Shown here: piece after piece, positions 17,912-26,898 of the stretch | Position numbering within the stretch: position 1 is the stretch's first letter | Layout: every line of letters starts with the position of its first letter | Assembly (NCBI GenBank): GCA_002506535.1 | Contig: DAXT01000001.1 | Span: 1-64,000, forward strand | Direction: 5' to 3' | Source of the DNA: Methanothrix harundinacea | GTDB taxonomy: Archaea; Halobacteriota; Methanosarcinia; Methanotrichales; Methanotrichaceae | Length of the DNA: 64,000 nt | Notes under the pieces: model-generated | What the model was told of the DNA's origin: nothing | What the model saw: only the letters and a program-made list of their open reading frames with translations | Database searches by the model: none | Position numbers and translations under genes: made by a program

Positions 17912-20645
17912 ATTCCCCCAATAGCCTCCTCTGGTACTCCGAGAGCCTGTTCAGGGCGTCGATGGGGGTTATGAGGTTCAGGTCCAGGTCCCTGATCTCC
18001 TCGATGAGGTAGGCCGCAGCGTCCCGATCTCGTCCATCTTCGTAGACTTGTGCCGGAGGGCCGCCGTCGACGTCGACGGCGCCTTCACCGTTGCTGTTAC
18101 TGCTACTGTTACCGTTACTGTTACCATCATCTTCAATGTTGCCGCCACCTCCTCCTCCGGGACCGTCGAAGAATATCAGCTGGGTGTACCGGGGCCCCGC
18201 CCTCCTCGACCGCCGGTCGTTTCTCAGGGGCTCGATCACCGCCTCCCTCTCGATCTCTCGGAGGACCTCTCTTGCACGAGCCACCACCTCTTCGGGGACC
18301 CCCGCCAGCTTTGCGACGTGGATACCGTAGCTCCTGTCGGTGGCGCCGGGGACGACGGTCCGAAGGAAGACGACGGAGTCCCCCTCCTCCTTCACCGCCA
18401 TGTTGTAGTTCTTGACGCCGGGGAGGACCCCCGCCAGTTGGGTGAGCTGGTGGTAGTGGGTCGCAAAGATCGCCTTTCCCCGGACCTTGTTGTGGATCTG
18501 CTCGGCGATGGCCCAGGCGATGGCGAGGCCGTCGAAGGTGCTCGTACCCCTCCCCACCTCGTCGAGGAGGATAAGGCTCTTTGAGGTGGCAAAGGAGAGG
18601 ATCTTCGCCACCTCCGTCATCTCGATCATGAAGGTGCTCTGACCAGAGGTCAGATCGTCGTAGGCCCCGACCCTGGTGAAGATCCGGTCTACGGGGGATA
18701 TGGAGGCGAAGGAGGCGGGGACGAAGGAGCCGATCTGGGCGAGGATGGCGGCGAGGGCGATCTGCCTCATGAAAGTCGACTTTCCGGCCATGTTGGGGCC
18801 CGTCAGGATGAGGAAGCGGTTCCCCCTTCCGTCGAGGTGGACGTCGTTGGGGACGAACCCCCCCCGCATGGAAGCGTCTAGAATGGGGTGGCGTGATCCC
18901 CTCATGGAGATCTCCCCCCTCAAATTCAGCTCGGGGCGGATAAGCCCCCTCTCGGCGGCGAGGGTGGCAAGGGCGATGAAGGAGTCGATCTCCCCCAGGG
19001 CGGCGGCCCTCTCCTGGATCTGGCGACCTCGACAGGCCGCCTGCGACCTGATCTTCAAGAAGAGCTCCTCCTCCAGGGAGGACGACCTCTCCTGGGCGGA
19101 GAGGACCCGTTCCTCCATCTCCTTCAGCTCCGGGGTTATGAACCGCTCCCCTCCCGCCAGGGTCTGCTTTCTTATATACTCTGGCGGCACCGCCGAAAGG
19201 TTCGGTCTAGTCACCTCGATGTAGTAGCCAAAGACGTTGTTGTAACCGACCCGGAGGGACTTGATCCCCGTCCGGGCCCTCTCCTCCCTCTCCATCCGGG
19301 AGATCCAGCCCCTCCCCTCCCGCAAGAGCGACCGGATCTCGTCGAGCTCGGGGTCGTAGCCGTCCCGGATCACCCCTCCCTCCTTGATCCCCGTAGGCGG
19401 ATCTTCTTCTATCGACCTTCCGACGAGCTCTGCCACCTCCCGGAGGGGGCCGATATCGAGCCTCTCCTTCAATTCCAGAAGCCTCTCGGCCTTCGCATCG
19501 GCGAGGAGCTGAACGATCCGGGGGAGCCGCTCTATCGCCCCCTTCAGGGCCAGAAGGTCCTTTGGGGACGCGGTCCCGCAGGTGGTCCGGGCGACGATCC
19601 GTTCGAGGTCCCCCGTCCCCTTCAGCGCCTCCGTCAGGTCCCCCCTCCTTAGGGGATCGGCGAAGAGCTCCTCCACCCCGTCGAGGCGCCGCTCAATCTC
19701 CTCGGAGGAGATGAGGGGCATCTGCAGCCACCTGCGGAGGGTCCTCGACCCTCCGGGGGTGGAGGTTAGATCGATGAACTCGAAGAGCGACCCCCTCTTG
19801 GTCCTCTCCCTGATGTTTCGAAAGATCTCAAGATTCCGTAGCGTCGTATCGTCCAGGACCATGAACTCCTCGGGGGAGTAGATCCTCACCTCGGCGATGT
19901 GGGATAGGGCGGGGATGTGGGACGAGGATAGATATGATAGGGCGGCCCCACAGGCCCTCGCCACCAGGGGCAGGTCGAGGAGCCCCCATCTTTTGAGGGC
20001 ATCCTCGCCGAAGTGGCCGGCCAGAAGCGCCCTCGCCCGGTCGAGGGAGAAGTCGTCATCTTCTATCCTCTGGACCGCCATACCCGACAGCTCGGCGATG
20101 AGACGGTCGGCGGACTTCGGGACGAGACACTCTGCGGGCCGAAACTTCGCCAGCTCCGCCGAGAGGCGGCCTTCACCCGACAGCTCTGTTGCGAGAAACT
20201 CCCCGGTGGAGACGTCGAGGAAGGAGAGGCCTATTCGCCCCCCCTCCTCTACGACAGAGGCGAGGTAGTTGTTTGCCCCCTCCTCCAGCATCGAAGGCTC
20301 GATGATCGTCCCGGGGGTGATCACCCGGACGATATCCCTCTTGACGAGCCCCTTCGCCTTCTTGGGGTCTTCCACCTGCTCGCATATCGCGACCTTATAG
20401 CCGGCGGCGACGAGCTTGGGAAGGTAGGCGTCGAGGGCGTGGTAAGGTATCCCGGCCAGTGGTATCCGATTTCCCTCCTTATCCTTCTGCCGCGAGGTGA
20501 GGGTGATATTCAAAACCCGGGCCGCCACCTCGGCGTCGGGACCGAAGGTCTCGAAAAAGTCGCCCATCCGGAATAGGAGTATGGCGTCGCCGCACCGCTC
20601 CTTCATGCCGAAGTACTGGTCCATCAGGGGAGAGATCTTGGCCAT
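17898..20645 (-). CDS. mutS: DNA mismatch recognition ATPase MutS
   Basis: 915 residues. The mismatch-binding F-x-E motif is at F30-F-E32 in GDFFETFG. The connector, lever and clamp follow, then the ABC ATPase with Walker A GPNMAGKST (about 616) and Walker B LILLDEVGRGTSTFDG (about 690) and the signature helix between. The C-terminal part contains an unusual low-complexity insert (about residues 825-865, Gly-rich then alternating Asn/Ser/Gly) encoded by a short tandem DNA repeat. After it the normal C-terminal helices resume (ITPIDALNRLSEYQRRL). It recognises mismatches and recruits MutL, encoded immediately downstream. Confidence 0.96.
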   Translation of the reverse strand: MAKISPLMDQYFGMKERCGDAILLFRMGDFFETFGPDAEVAARVLNITLTSRQKDKEGNRIPLAGIPYHALDAYLPKLVAAGYKVAICEQVEDPKKAKGLVKRDIVRVITPGTIIEPSMLEEGANNYLASVVEEGGRIGLSFLDVSTGEFLATELSGEGRLSAELAKFRPAECLVPKSADRLIAELSGMAVQRIEDDDFSLDRARALLAGHFGEDALKRWGLLDLPLVARACGAALSYLSSSHIPALSHIAEVRIYSPEEFMVLDDTTLRNLEIFRNIRERTKRGSLFEFIDLTSTPGGSRTLRRWLQMPLISSEEIERRLDGVEELFADPLRRGDLTEALKGTGDLERIVARTTCGTASPKDLLALKGAIERLPRIVQLLADAKAERLLELKERLDIGPLREVAELVGRSIEEDPPTGIKEGGVIRDGYDPELDEIRSLLREGRGWISRMEREERARTGIKSLRVGYNNVFGYYIEVTRPNLSAVPPEYIRKQTLAGGERFITPELKEMEERVLSAQERSSSLEEELFLKIRSQAACRGRQIQERAAALGEIDSFIALATLAAERGLIRPELNLRGEISMRGSRHPILDASMRGGFVPNDVHLDGRGNRFLILTGPNMAGKSTFMRQIALAAILAQIGSFVPASFASISPVDRIFTRVGAYDDLTSGQSTFMIEMTEVAKILSFATSKSLILLDEVGRGTSTFDGLAIAWAIAEQIHNKVRGKAIFATHYHQLTQLAGVLPGVKNYNMAVKEEGDSVVFLRTVVPGATDRSYGIHVAKLAGVPEEVVARAREVLREIEREAVIEPLRNDRRSRRAGPRYTQLIFFDGPGGGGGGNIEDDGNSNGNSSSNSNGEGAVDVDGGPPAQVYEDGRDRDAAAYLIEEIRDLDLNLITPIDALNRLSEYQRRLLGEYGKN
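18087..18128. repeat. Short tandem repeat inside mutS
   Basis: Imperfect six-base units related to GTAACA/GTAACG (read on the minus strand) encode Asn/Ser/Gly residues in the mutS C-terminal insert. Units vary slightly, so it is not a perfect microsatellite, but replication slippage in multiples of six would keep the frame. Confidence 0.6.
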
Positions 20646-20752
20646 GGGCTATCCGCAGGAGTGGAGGGGGCTAGTCCGTCTTATCGGTTTCGCCCCTGCG
20701 GAGGTGAAGAGAGGAATAATGACGGCCTTCTCTGAAGCCGAAGTCGAAGGGG

Positions 20753-21103
20753 CTATCCGCCAGATCCCCATCCGGAGAAGATCATCCTCGGGCTATTGAA
20801 TCTGAATTGATAGCTGAAGGGATGTTGGAGCCTGAAGGTCCGGATCTGACCGCCAGCCCAGAAAGGCGGTTCCTCAAAGGGAAACCCAGGCCTGTAAATC
20901 GAATAGAGCTTGGGGTATGCCTCATGGGATGAGGATCTGAAAAGCGGATCGCCTCCCACCCACGGCCTTCCTAGACCCTGCTCAAACCGTTCCTCGGCCG
21001 CGGCCTCTCCGGGGCGCATCATAACCCCATCCTTCAGATCGAAGGCTGCCGCAGACCCCATCAGGGATATGATGAGGACCAAAGATATCACAACCCTCTC
21101 CAT
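20753..21103 (-). CDS. Small secreted protein, unknown
   Basis: 116 residues with a clear signal peptide (MERVVISLVLIISLMGSAAA, cleavage after AAA likely). The mature part is rich in Pro, Phe, Arg and Gly (PKLYSIYRPGFPFEEPPFWA, then FRLQHPFSYQFRFNSPRMIF). It lacks cysteines and membrane segments. It sits 107 bp upstream of mutS on the same strand but has no evident functional tie. No family is recognised. Confidence 0.55.
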   Translation of the reverse strand: MERVVISLVLIISLMGSAAAFDLKDGVMMRPGEAAAEERFEQGLGRPWVGGDPLFRSSSHEAYPKLYSIYRPGFPFEEPPFWAGGQIRTFRLQHPFSYQFRFNSPRMIFSGWGSGG

Positions 21104-21329
21104 AACTGTGTAGCCTCCTATTATTAGGACTTCATTTGACTATCTTCTGAAGGAGGAGAGGTTATCACAAACCACCCCACCTACCCCCAACCTTCGGGAG
21201 ACGCCGACTCATCCAGGAGATGGGGAGTCACCCCTCTACGGTAACCTGGCGGGCCGCTCTAGACTCCACCCCGGGATCCACCGCCACGTCGAAAGGAGGG
21301 GTTGACGCAATTATTTCGTCTGAGGGAGA

Positions 21330-21563
21330 TCAAAACTTCAGCTCCATCCCCAGGATCGTCTCGGTGGAGGTGACGCCGTGGATCTCCCGAACCTTCAGGA
21401 CTATCATGTTCAGGTCGTTTATCCCGTCGACGTCGGCTATGGCGATGAAGTCCGTCTCCCCGTAGACGGGGACGACCTCCCGGACCCCTTTGATGGCGGT
21501 GAGAGCGTCGTAGACCGCTTTCTCAGACCCCGGCTCTGCGTTGATCATGACGAAACCTTTCAA
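21330..21563 (-). CDS. Stand-alone Lrp/AsnC ligand-binding (RAM) domain
   Basis: 77 residues starting at TTG 21563, chosen because AGGAGGG stands about 8 bases upstream and homologous proteins start just before GFVMIN. The whole protein is one RAM/AsnC_trans_reg ferredoxin-like unit: GFVMINAEPGSEKAVYDAL, IKGVREVVPVYGETDFIA, VREIHGVTSTETIL. The HTH half of normal Lrp regulators is absent. Such solo domains oligomerise and bind amino acids and may modulate full-length Lrp proteins. The ligand is unknown. Confidence 0.82.
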   Translation of the reverse strand: MKGFVMINAEPGSEKAVYDALTAIKGVREVVPVYGETDFIAIADVDGINDLNMIVLKVREIHGVTSTETILGMELKF

Positions 21564-21683
21564 CCTCGATCCCTCCTTTACAGGTTCTTTATACCCTTCC
21601 CATATATCCGACCCCACCCTATATCAGCCTTCTCCGGTCCGGTCGGCTCAGTCGGCTCAATCGTTTCAGTCGGTTCGTGTAGT

Positions 21684-22226
21684 TCAGTCGGTCCGGCCGG
21701 CCCCGTCCCCTTCGCCGGGGAGAAAGCCGCCGAACTCCGCCCTCACGGCGATCTCCATCATTAGCCTGCGCAGCGCCTCGATCTCCCTCTCGACGGCGAT
21801 GGAAGGCTCCAGGTGGCCAGCTTCCATCAGCGCCCCCAGCGCCTCCTCCAGAAGGCCCATCCCCACCAGGACGGCGGCGAGGTTCCTGAAGTCGCAGGCC
21901 TCCGGCTCTCCGGTGACGATCTCCTCGTAGGCCTCCAGAGCCTCCTCAAACCTTCCCATCGCTCTGAGGACGAAGGCCCGGTTCCTGCGGGCCTCGAGGC
22001 TTTCAGGGTCCGCTTTCAGCGCCTCGTCGTAAGACGTCAGCGCCCCCTCCGCCTCCCCCATCTGGTAGAGGGCGACCCCCTTGTTGTTCCAGGCGTCGGC
22101 GTTCTTCGGGTTCATCTCCAGGACCTGGTCGAAGAACCCTATCGCCTCCTCGAACTCTTCCCTCTTCACCCGGTCCATCCCCTTGTGGAGGAGGACCTTC
22201 TCTTTCGACTTCATCATATACCTCAC
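21684..22226 (-). CDS. Small TPR protein
   Basis: 180 residues. After a short charged N-terminus there are four to five TPR units (REEFEEAIGFFDQVLEMNP, NADAWNNKGVALYQMGEAEGA, MGRFEEALEAYEEIV), then a helical tail and an acidic C-terminus. GTG 22226 overlaps the stop of the upstream DUF3467-like gene. An ATG at 22217 with GAGGT just upstream is an equally good start. It is translationally coupled to the upstream gene, hinting at a joint function that is unknown. Confidence 0.7.
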   Translation of the reverse strand: MRYMMKSKEKVLLHKGMDRVKREEFEEAIGFFDQVLEMNPKNADAWNNKGVALYQMGEAEGALTSYDEALKADPESLEARRNRAFVLRAMGRFEEALEAYEEIVTGEPEACDFRNLAAVLVGMGLLEEALGALMEAGHLEPSIAVEREIEALRRLMMEIAVRAEFGGFLPGEGDGAGRTD

Positions 22227-22549
22227 ATGTAGCCCTGGATGGGGGCGGACTCTCCAGACTCCGCCTTCTTCCCGCCGAGCTTCTTGATCTCGCCGAACTG
22301 CCGCTCGTATTCCTTCATGTGGTTATTAAGCCAGTCGGCGAGCTCCTTTGCTGCCATCGGCGATAGGATCAGCTCCGCTTCGACCTTCCGCTCCATCACG
22401 GAGAGCTGCTTTCCTTCCTGGACGACGGCCTTCGGCGAGTCGTTGTAGAAGGCGATCCGGAAGTCGTAGGGGCTGTGGCCCCCCATCGCCCCCACGGCGT
22501 AGATCTGCCTGAACTTGTCGCTCTTAACGATCTCCAAAGCGAACTCCAT
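22223..22549 (-). CDS. DUF3467-like protein
   Basis: 108 residues from ATG 22549 (an upstream in-frame start at 22618 would add 23 unconserved residues). The pattern VKSDKFRQIYAVGAMGGHSPYDFRIAFYND, MERKVEAELILSPMAAKELADWLNNHMKEYE matches what I recall of DUF3467, a small alpha/beta family widespread in bacteria and methanogens without known biochemistry. The C-terminus is Lys/Glu-rich. First gene of a two-gene unit with the TPR protein. Confidence 0.65.
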   Translation of the reverse strand: MEFALEIVKSDKFRQIYAVGAMGGHSPYDFRIAFYNDSPKAVVQEGKQLSVMERKVEAELILSPMAAKELADWLNNHMKEYERQFGEIKKLGGKKAESGESAPIQGYM

Positions 22550-23036
22550 GGCGGGTAGATCCCCCTTCAAGCTTAAAATAGCTGGTGACCTGAAAATCCT
22601 GACCGATCCGTCATACATCGCCCCCTCCGCTATCCCGGCGATAGACCTAAATAGATTAAGATGATAATAGGTATTCGAGGCGCGAGCAGAAGACCAGACG
22701 GGTCGGCAGTCCCCGTAAAAGGGGCGTCGGATAAAAAACCGGCGATTTTGTTGCTCCGCGCCTCTTAAACTCCTTCTGCGATTCCATCTCCCAAGACCTC
22801 TTCATCCCATCTTACGGGCCGCCGACCTCTGGCCCCCGTTTCGACAATATCGATCCATCGACGAGATCTCTCCGGCGCCATCTCGATCCGGCCGGTCCTC
22901 CGTCGAAGCCCTCCGGGGAGGGTGCAGGCCCAGGGTCGCGATAGCCTCTCTGGGACGGCGACGGAATTTGAAGCGATACGATTTATGTAGTATCCGATCA
23001 TAACCCCGCCCGGCAAATTAAGATAGAGGTGAATTT
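22550..23036. other. Intergenic region upstream of the fmdE-like gene
   Basis: About 490 bp between divergently oriented genes. It contains a small hairpin (CCCC-GTAAAA-GGGG near 22710-22725), an A-rich stretch (GGATAAAAAACCGG) and, next to the gene, the ribosome-binding site AGAGGTG at 23026-23032. A minus-strand open frame at 22765-23016 has no recognisable features and is not called. No RNA gene could be identified. Confidence 0.5.
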
Positions 23037-23615
23037 ATGGACGAAGACTTCCAAGAGGCGGTAAAGTTTCACGGCCACTCCTGCCCCGGCATAGCCATAG
23101 GCTACCGGGTGGCCAGGTACGTCAAAGACCATTATGACAGGGCCGAGGACGAAGAGCTGGTGGCTGTCGTCGAGAACAGCTCCTGCAGCGTCGACGCCAT
23201 CCAGCAGCTTCTGGGCTGCACCTTCGGGAAGGGGAACTTCATCTTCAAAGACCACGGAAAACACGTCTATACCTTCTACTCTCGGGACCACGGCAAGGCC
23301 CTGCGGATCTACTTCAAGAACGTCCTCCCCCGGACAGACCCCGCCGCCATGAAGCGGTTCCTCTCCGGGGATATGTCCCCTGAAGAGAGGGAGAGGTTCA
23401 TGAAGCTGCGGGAGGAGGCGACCGATTACATCCTGGCCGCCCCCGACGAGGAGCTGTTGGTGGTCCGGGAGGTCGATATCCCCGCGCCGGGAAAGGCCCG
23501 GATCCACCCCTCCATCGACTGCCAGGAGTGCGGCGAGGCGTTCATGGAGATAAGAGGGAGGACGGCCGCAGGCAAGACCGTCTGCGAGGAGTGCTACCAG
23601 AAGTTCGTGGCATAG
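23037..23615 (+). CDS. fmdE: FmdE family protein with C-terminal zinc finger
   Basis: 192 residues. The FmdE domain shows FHGHSCPGIAIGYRVA, ENSSCSVDAIQQLLGCTFGKGN and the KDHGK/SRDHGK strands, with Cys/His residues that bind metal in structures of the family. A C-terminal treble-clef zinc finger (CQECGEAFME ... CEECY) follows. The name derives from co-purification with tungsten formylmethanofuran dehydrogenase of Methanothermobacter, but its role there is unclear. No fmd/fwd subunit genes lie nearby. ATG 23037 follows AGAGGTG. Confidence 0.85.
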   Translation: MDEDFQEAVKFHGHSCPGIAIGYRVARYVKDHYDRAEDEELVAVVENSSCSVDAIQQLLGCTFGKGNFIFKDHGKHVYTFYSRDHGKALRIYFKNVLPRTDPAAMKRFLSGDMSPEERERFMKLREEATDYILAAPDEELLVVREVDIPAPGKARIHPSIDCQECGEAFMEIRGRTAAGKTVCEECYQKFVA

Positions 23616-23618
23616 GCC

Positions 23619-23640
23619 TCCATCTTTTCTTTTTATATTC
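23619..23640 (+). terminator. T-rich terminator after the fmdE-like gene
   Basis: CATCTTTTCTTTTTATATTC directly after the stop codon is the T-rich type used by archaeal RNA polymerase. It lies between two convergent genes. Confidence 0.5.
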
Positions 23641-24401
23641 TAAATCCCGATCCTCTGCAGGTCCCGCCCGATCTCGACTTCGACGCCGGGGCCGACGCCC
23701 GCCGCCACGTCCCGGGCCATCTCCTCTTCGCGGCCGATCGTCTGGGGGTAGAGGTGGGTGAGGACGATCCGCTTTACGGCAGCGTCCCTGAGGTTCTCTC
23801 CCAACCACTTAGGTGTCGAGTGGTTGGTGACGACGAAGGGCTCTGGAAAGGAGCACTCGTGGACGAGGAGGTCGCAGCCCTCTGCGAGGTCCCTGATGGA
23901 GGGCGCAGGCTCGGTGTCCCCGGAGTAGACGATCGCACCGCCGCCCGATTCGATCCTGTACCCCAGGGCCGGGATGCTGTGGACCGCCTCGCCAGCCCTG
24001 ATCTTAAAGCCTGATAGGGCGAACTCGTCGCCGGGGCGGACCGTCGTGACGGAGACGTCCAGCTCTCCGAGGTAAGAGTAGAGGGACCGGACTCGGTCAA
24101 ACCACGCCCCCGTCCCCTCGGGGCCGTAGACATCCATCCTCTCCTCACCGAGGAGCCACCGGGCCTTCGCCAGGGGTAGGAGGTCTGAGACGTGGTCGAG
24201 GTGAAGGTGGGTGAGGAGGACGAGGTCGACGTCCAGGGGGGAGGCCCCCGCCTCCGCCAGCCTCAGCAGAACGCCGGCGCCGCAGTCGAATAAAAGGGAT
24301 TTTCCCCCTCCGACGAGAAGCCCCGCCTGGGCCCGGCCCGAATGGGGTATCCCCACCCCCGTCCCCAGAAGGGTCACCTCGATCTCCGCGACAATTGCCA
24401 T
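23640..24401 (-). CDS. Metallo-beta-lactamase fold hydrolase, RNase Z-like
   Basis: 253 residues from ATG 24401, preferred over ATG 24419 because GAAGAGG lies just upstream of it. Metal ligands are visible: THLHLDH (HxHxDH motif), His in EAVHSIP, Asp in YSGDTE, and His in HSTPK and THLYPQ. The order matches the RNase Z/ElaC-like branch, but the protein lacks the long exosite arm of true tRNase Z, so a general phosphodiesterase or MBL-fold hydrolase is the safer call. It converges with the fmdE-like gene. Confidence 0.85.
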   Translation of the reverse strand: MAIVAEIEVTLLGTGVGIPHSGRAQAGLLVGGGKSLLFDCGAGVLLRLAEAGASPLDVDLVLLTHLHLDHVSDLLPLAKARWLLGEERMDVYGPEGTGAWFDRVRSLYSYLGELDVSVTTVRPGDEFALSGFKIRAGEAVHSIPALGYRIESGGGAIVYSGDTEPAPSIRDLAEGCDLLVHECSFPEPFVVTNHSTPKWLGENLRDAAVKRIVLTHLYPQTIGREEEMARDVAAGVGPGVEVEIGRDLQRIGI

Positions 24402-24529
24402 GGTAACCTCTTCTGACATCTGGAGGTAGATAGAGGTTGCCTCGATCTTTACCGGTCGGTTTAAGTAGATCCAAATAATCAGATCTCAGAAGCGATAATC
24501 CGACTACAGAATCGATCGAGGTGTGATAC

Positions 24530-25786
24530 TTGAAGGATAACGTCATCAAGGATGCGGGGCTGGCCGATAAGGGCAAAAAGAGGATCGAGTGGGCGAGGAG
24601 GCACATGCCCGTCCTCCAGAAGATCAGGGAGGAGTACAGGGCGGAAAGGCCCCTCGAAGGCGTCAAAGTCGTCGCCTGCCTCCACGTCACCGTCGAGACG
24701 GCGAACCTCCTCTCGACCCTGACGGCCGGAGGAGCCGAGATCGCCGTGGCGGGGTCAAACCCCCTCAGCACCCAGGACGATGTCGCCGCCGCCCTGGCGG
24801 AGGAGGATATGTACGTCTACGCCTTCCACGGCGAGAACGACCAGGAGTACTACGACTGCATCAACAGGGCCCTGGACATACGCCCCAACGTCACCCTCGA
24901 CGACGGCGCCGACACCATCGCCACCATCCACCGGGACCGTCAGGACCTGGCCGCCGATATCCTCGGAGGGTGCGAGGAGACGACGACGGGGGTGATAAGG
25001 CTGCGGGCCCTAGCCGACGCCGGCAAGCTCATGTACCCGGTGATAGCCGTCAACGACGCCGAGACGAAGATGATGTTCGACAACCGGTACGGTACGGGAC
25101 AGAGCACCATCCACGGTATCATGAACGCCACCAACTTCCTCTTCGCCGGCAAGACCGTCGTCGTCGGCGGCTACGGCTGGTGCGGCCGCGGCCTGGCGAC
25201 GAGGGCGAGGGGGATGGGAGCGAACGTCGTCGTCGTCGAGGTGGAGCCCCGAAAAGCCCTGGAGGCGGCGATGGACGGCTTCCGGGTGATGTCGATGACC
25301 GCGGCTGCGCCTATAGGGGACTTATTCGTCACCGTAACCGGGAACGTCTCGGTCATAAGAAGAGAGCACGTCGATCTGATGAAGGACCAGGCGATCGTCG
25401 CCAACAGCGGTCACTTCAACGTGGAGATCGACATCCCCGCCCTGGAGGAGATGGCTTCGGGGGTGGCTGAGGTCCAGGAGAACGTCGCCGAGTACAAAAT
25501 GTCCGACGGCCGGAGGATATACCTCCTGGCTGAAGGCCGACTGATTAACCTCGCCGCCGCCTACGGCCACCCGCCGGAGGTGATGGACATGAGCTTCGCA
25601 AACCAGGCGCTCTGCGTCCGTTATATAGCAGAGAACGGCCCTGATCTCGACCGGAAGGTCTACCCCGTCCCCCCACAGATCGATAAGAGGGTGGCGGCCC
25701 TGAAGCTCGCGGCGATGGGGATCGAGATCGAGTCCCTGACTCCAGAGCAGGAGAAGTACCTCCACAGCTGGGATATGGGGACCTGA
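24530..25786 (+). CDS. ahcY: S-adenosyl-L-homocysteine hydrolase
   Basis: 418 residues. Splits SAH to adenosine and homocysteine, relieving product inhibition of methyltransferases. Substrate-domain motifs include TVETANLLSTL, AGSNPLSTQDDVAAAL and DDGADT. The NAD-binding Rossmann loop is GYGWCGRG, and GHFNVEID and the C-terminal helix LHSWDMGT follow. The length suits archaeal enzymes without the bacterial insert. Start is TTG 24530, supported by GAGGTG six bases upstream. In several archaea it may act on S-inosylhomocysteine instead; this cannot be told from sequence by eye. Confidence 0.95.
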   Translation: MKDNVIKDAGLADKGKKRIEWARRHMPVLQKIREEYRAERPLEGVKVVACLHVTVETANLLSTLTAGGAEIAVAGSNPLSTQDDVAAALAEEDMYVYAFHGENDQEYYDCINRALDIRPNVTLDDGADTIATIHRDRQDLAADILGGCEETTTGVIRLRALADAGKLMYPVIAVNDAETKMMFDNRYGTGQSTIHGIMNATNFLFAGKTVVVGGYGWCGRGLATRARGMGANVVVVEVEPRKALEAAMDGFRVMSMTAAAPIGDLFVTVTGNVSVIRREHVDLMKDQAIVANSGHFNVEIDIPALEEMASGVAEVQENVAEYKMSDGRRIYLLAEGRLINLAAAYGHPPEVMDMSFANQALCVRYIAENGPDLDRKVYPVPPQIDKRVAALKLAAMGIEIESLTPEQEKYLHSWDMGT

Positions 25787-25799
25787 GGGAGGATGGGAT

Positions 25800-26897
25800 A
25801 TGGATCTACAGAGAGGGGCGGTGGAAGCGTACCTCCGAAGCGTCGCAGGGGAGGACGCTGAACTGGTCGGGATGAGGAAGCTCGGAGAGACGGTCCCCAC
25901 CACCGAGGACGTCAAGGGCTTCGGCTACGGCAGCCCCGTCCTTCTGGAGTACTCCGCCGGAGGGATGGCGATGTCTGCGGTCCTCTCGACGATGCGGGTC
26001 CAGGAGGGTTTCGGCCACGACCACTTCTCCGACCGGGCCCAGGTCCTCCTCTGGCAGCACTCCGCCTTTGGGGGCCTCCCGAAGCACGCGAGGTCGATGG
26101 ACGTCGGATACTTCGACTCCAACGGCCGCCTCACCTCCTGCGGCGACGCGAGAGAGTTCTTTATCCTGATGGAGAAGATCGAGGGGAAAGAGTACTTCTT
26201 CGACCTGGAGCGGGTTAAGGAGGAGGGTTCGACGGACCTGGACATGAGACGGGCCGAGGCCCTATCCACATACCTCGCCGAGATCCATGCGAAGAAGAAG
26301 GACTCTCCATCCCTCTACCGCCGGAAGATAAGGGAGACTGTCGGCCACGGCGAGTGCATCATGGGGATCCTCGACGACTACCCGGCAGACCCCGATTTCC
26401 TCGCTCCCGGGGAGCTGGCGGCGATCGAGAAGAGGTGCGTCGACTGGAGGTGGCGTCTCCGGGATAAGACCCATCGGCTCTGCCAGACCCACGGCGACTT
26501 TCACCCCTGGAACGTGATGTTCCGGTCGGGGACGGACTATTCGGTCCTGGATCGGTCCCGTGGGGAGTGGGGGGAGGCGGCCGACGACGTCACGGCGATG
26601 ACGACCAACTACATCTTCTACTCCGTCCAGAAGAGCCTGAGGCTCGAAGGCGGCCTGGCGGCCCTATTCGAGCTATTCTTCGAGAACTACCTCGACAAAA
26701 CGGGGGACGAGGAGCTCCTCTCGGTGATCGCCTCCTTCTTCGCCTTCAGGATGGTCGTAGTCGCCAGCCCCACATGGTACCCCCTCCTCAACCGGGATGT
26801 CAGAAGGGCCCTCTTCAACTTCCTGGAGAACGTCCTCGACGCCGAAGAGTTCGACTACAAGCGGGTCAACAGATACCTGGAACCGTCCCGGATCTGA
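25800..26897 (+). CDS. Aminoglycoside-phosphotransferase-like kinase
   Basis: 365 residues of the APH/choline-kinase fold. The catalytic loop THGDFHPWNVMF (about 236-247) has the HGD...N signature. The metal-binding region VLDRSRGEWGEAADDVTAM has Asp but not the usual IDW(E/D). The hinge resembles FILMEKIEGKEYF. The substrate is unknown; metabolic kinases for sugars, choline or amino alcohols share this fold and resistance is not implied. It lies 13 bp after ahcY and 1 bp before the tRNA methylase, so the three genes form one operon. Confidence 0.78.
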   Translation: MDLQRGAVEAYLRSVAGEDAELVGMRKLGETVPTTEDVKGFGYGSPVLLEYSAGGMAMSAVLSTMRVQEGFGHDHFSDRAQVLLWQHSAFGGLPKHARSMDVGYFDSNGRLTSCGDAREFFILMEKIEGKEYFFDLERVKEEGSTDLDMRRAEALSTYLAEIHAKKKDSPSLYRRKIRETVGHGECIMGILDDYPADPDFLAPGELAAIEKRCVDWRWRLRDKTHRLCQTHGDFHPWNVMFRSGTDYSVLDRSRGEWGEAADDVTAMTTNYIFYSVQKSLRLEGGLAALFELFFENYLDKTGDEELLSVIASFFAFRMVVVASPTWYPLLNRDVRRALFNFLENVLDAEEFDYKRVNRYLEPSRI

Positions 26898-26898
26898 G

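Noticed and set aside
22700..22760. Possible small RNA or riboswitch hairpin upstream of the fmdE-like gene
   Set aside because: Only a 4-bp GC stem is evident; no known riboswitch motif could be matched by eye.
22765..23016. 83-codon minus-strand frame before the fmdE-like gene
   Set aside because: Arg/Gly-rich, no family resemblance, no convincing ribosome-binding site; could be a real small gene but cannot be supported.
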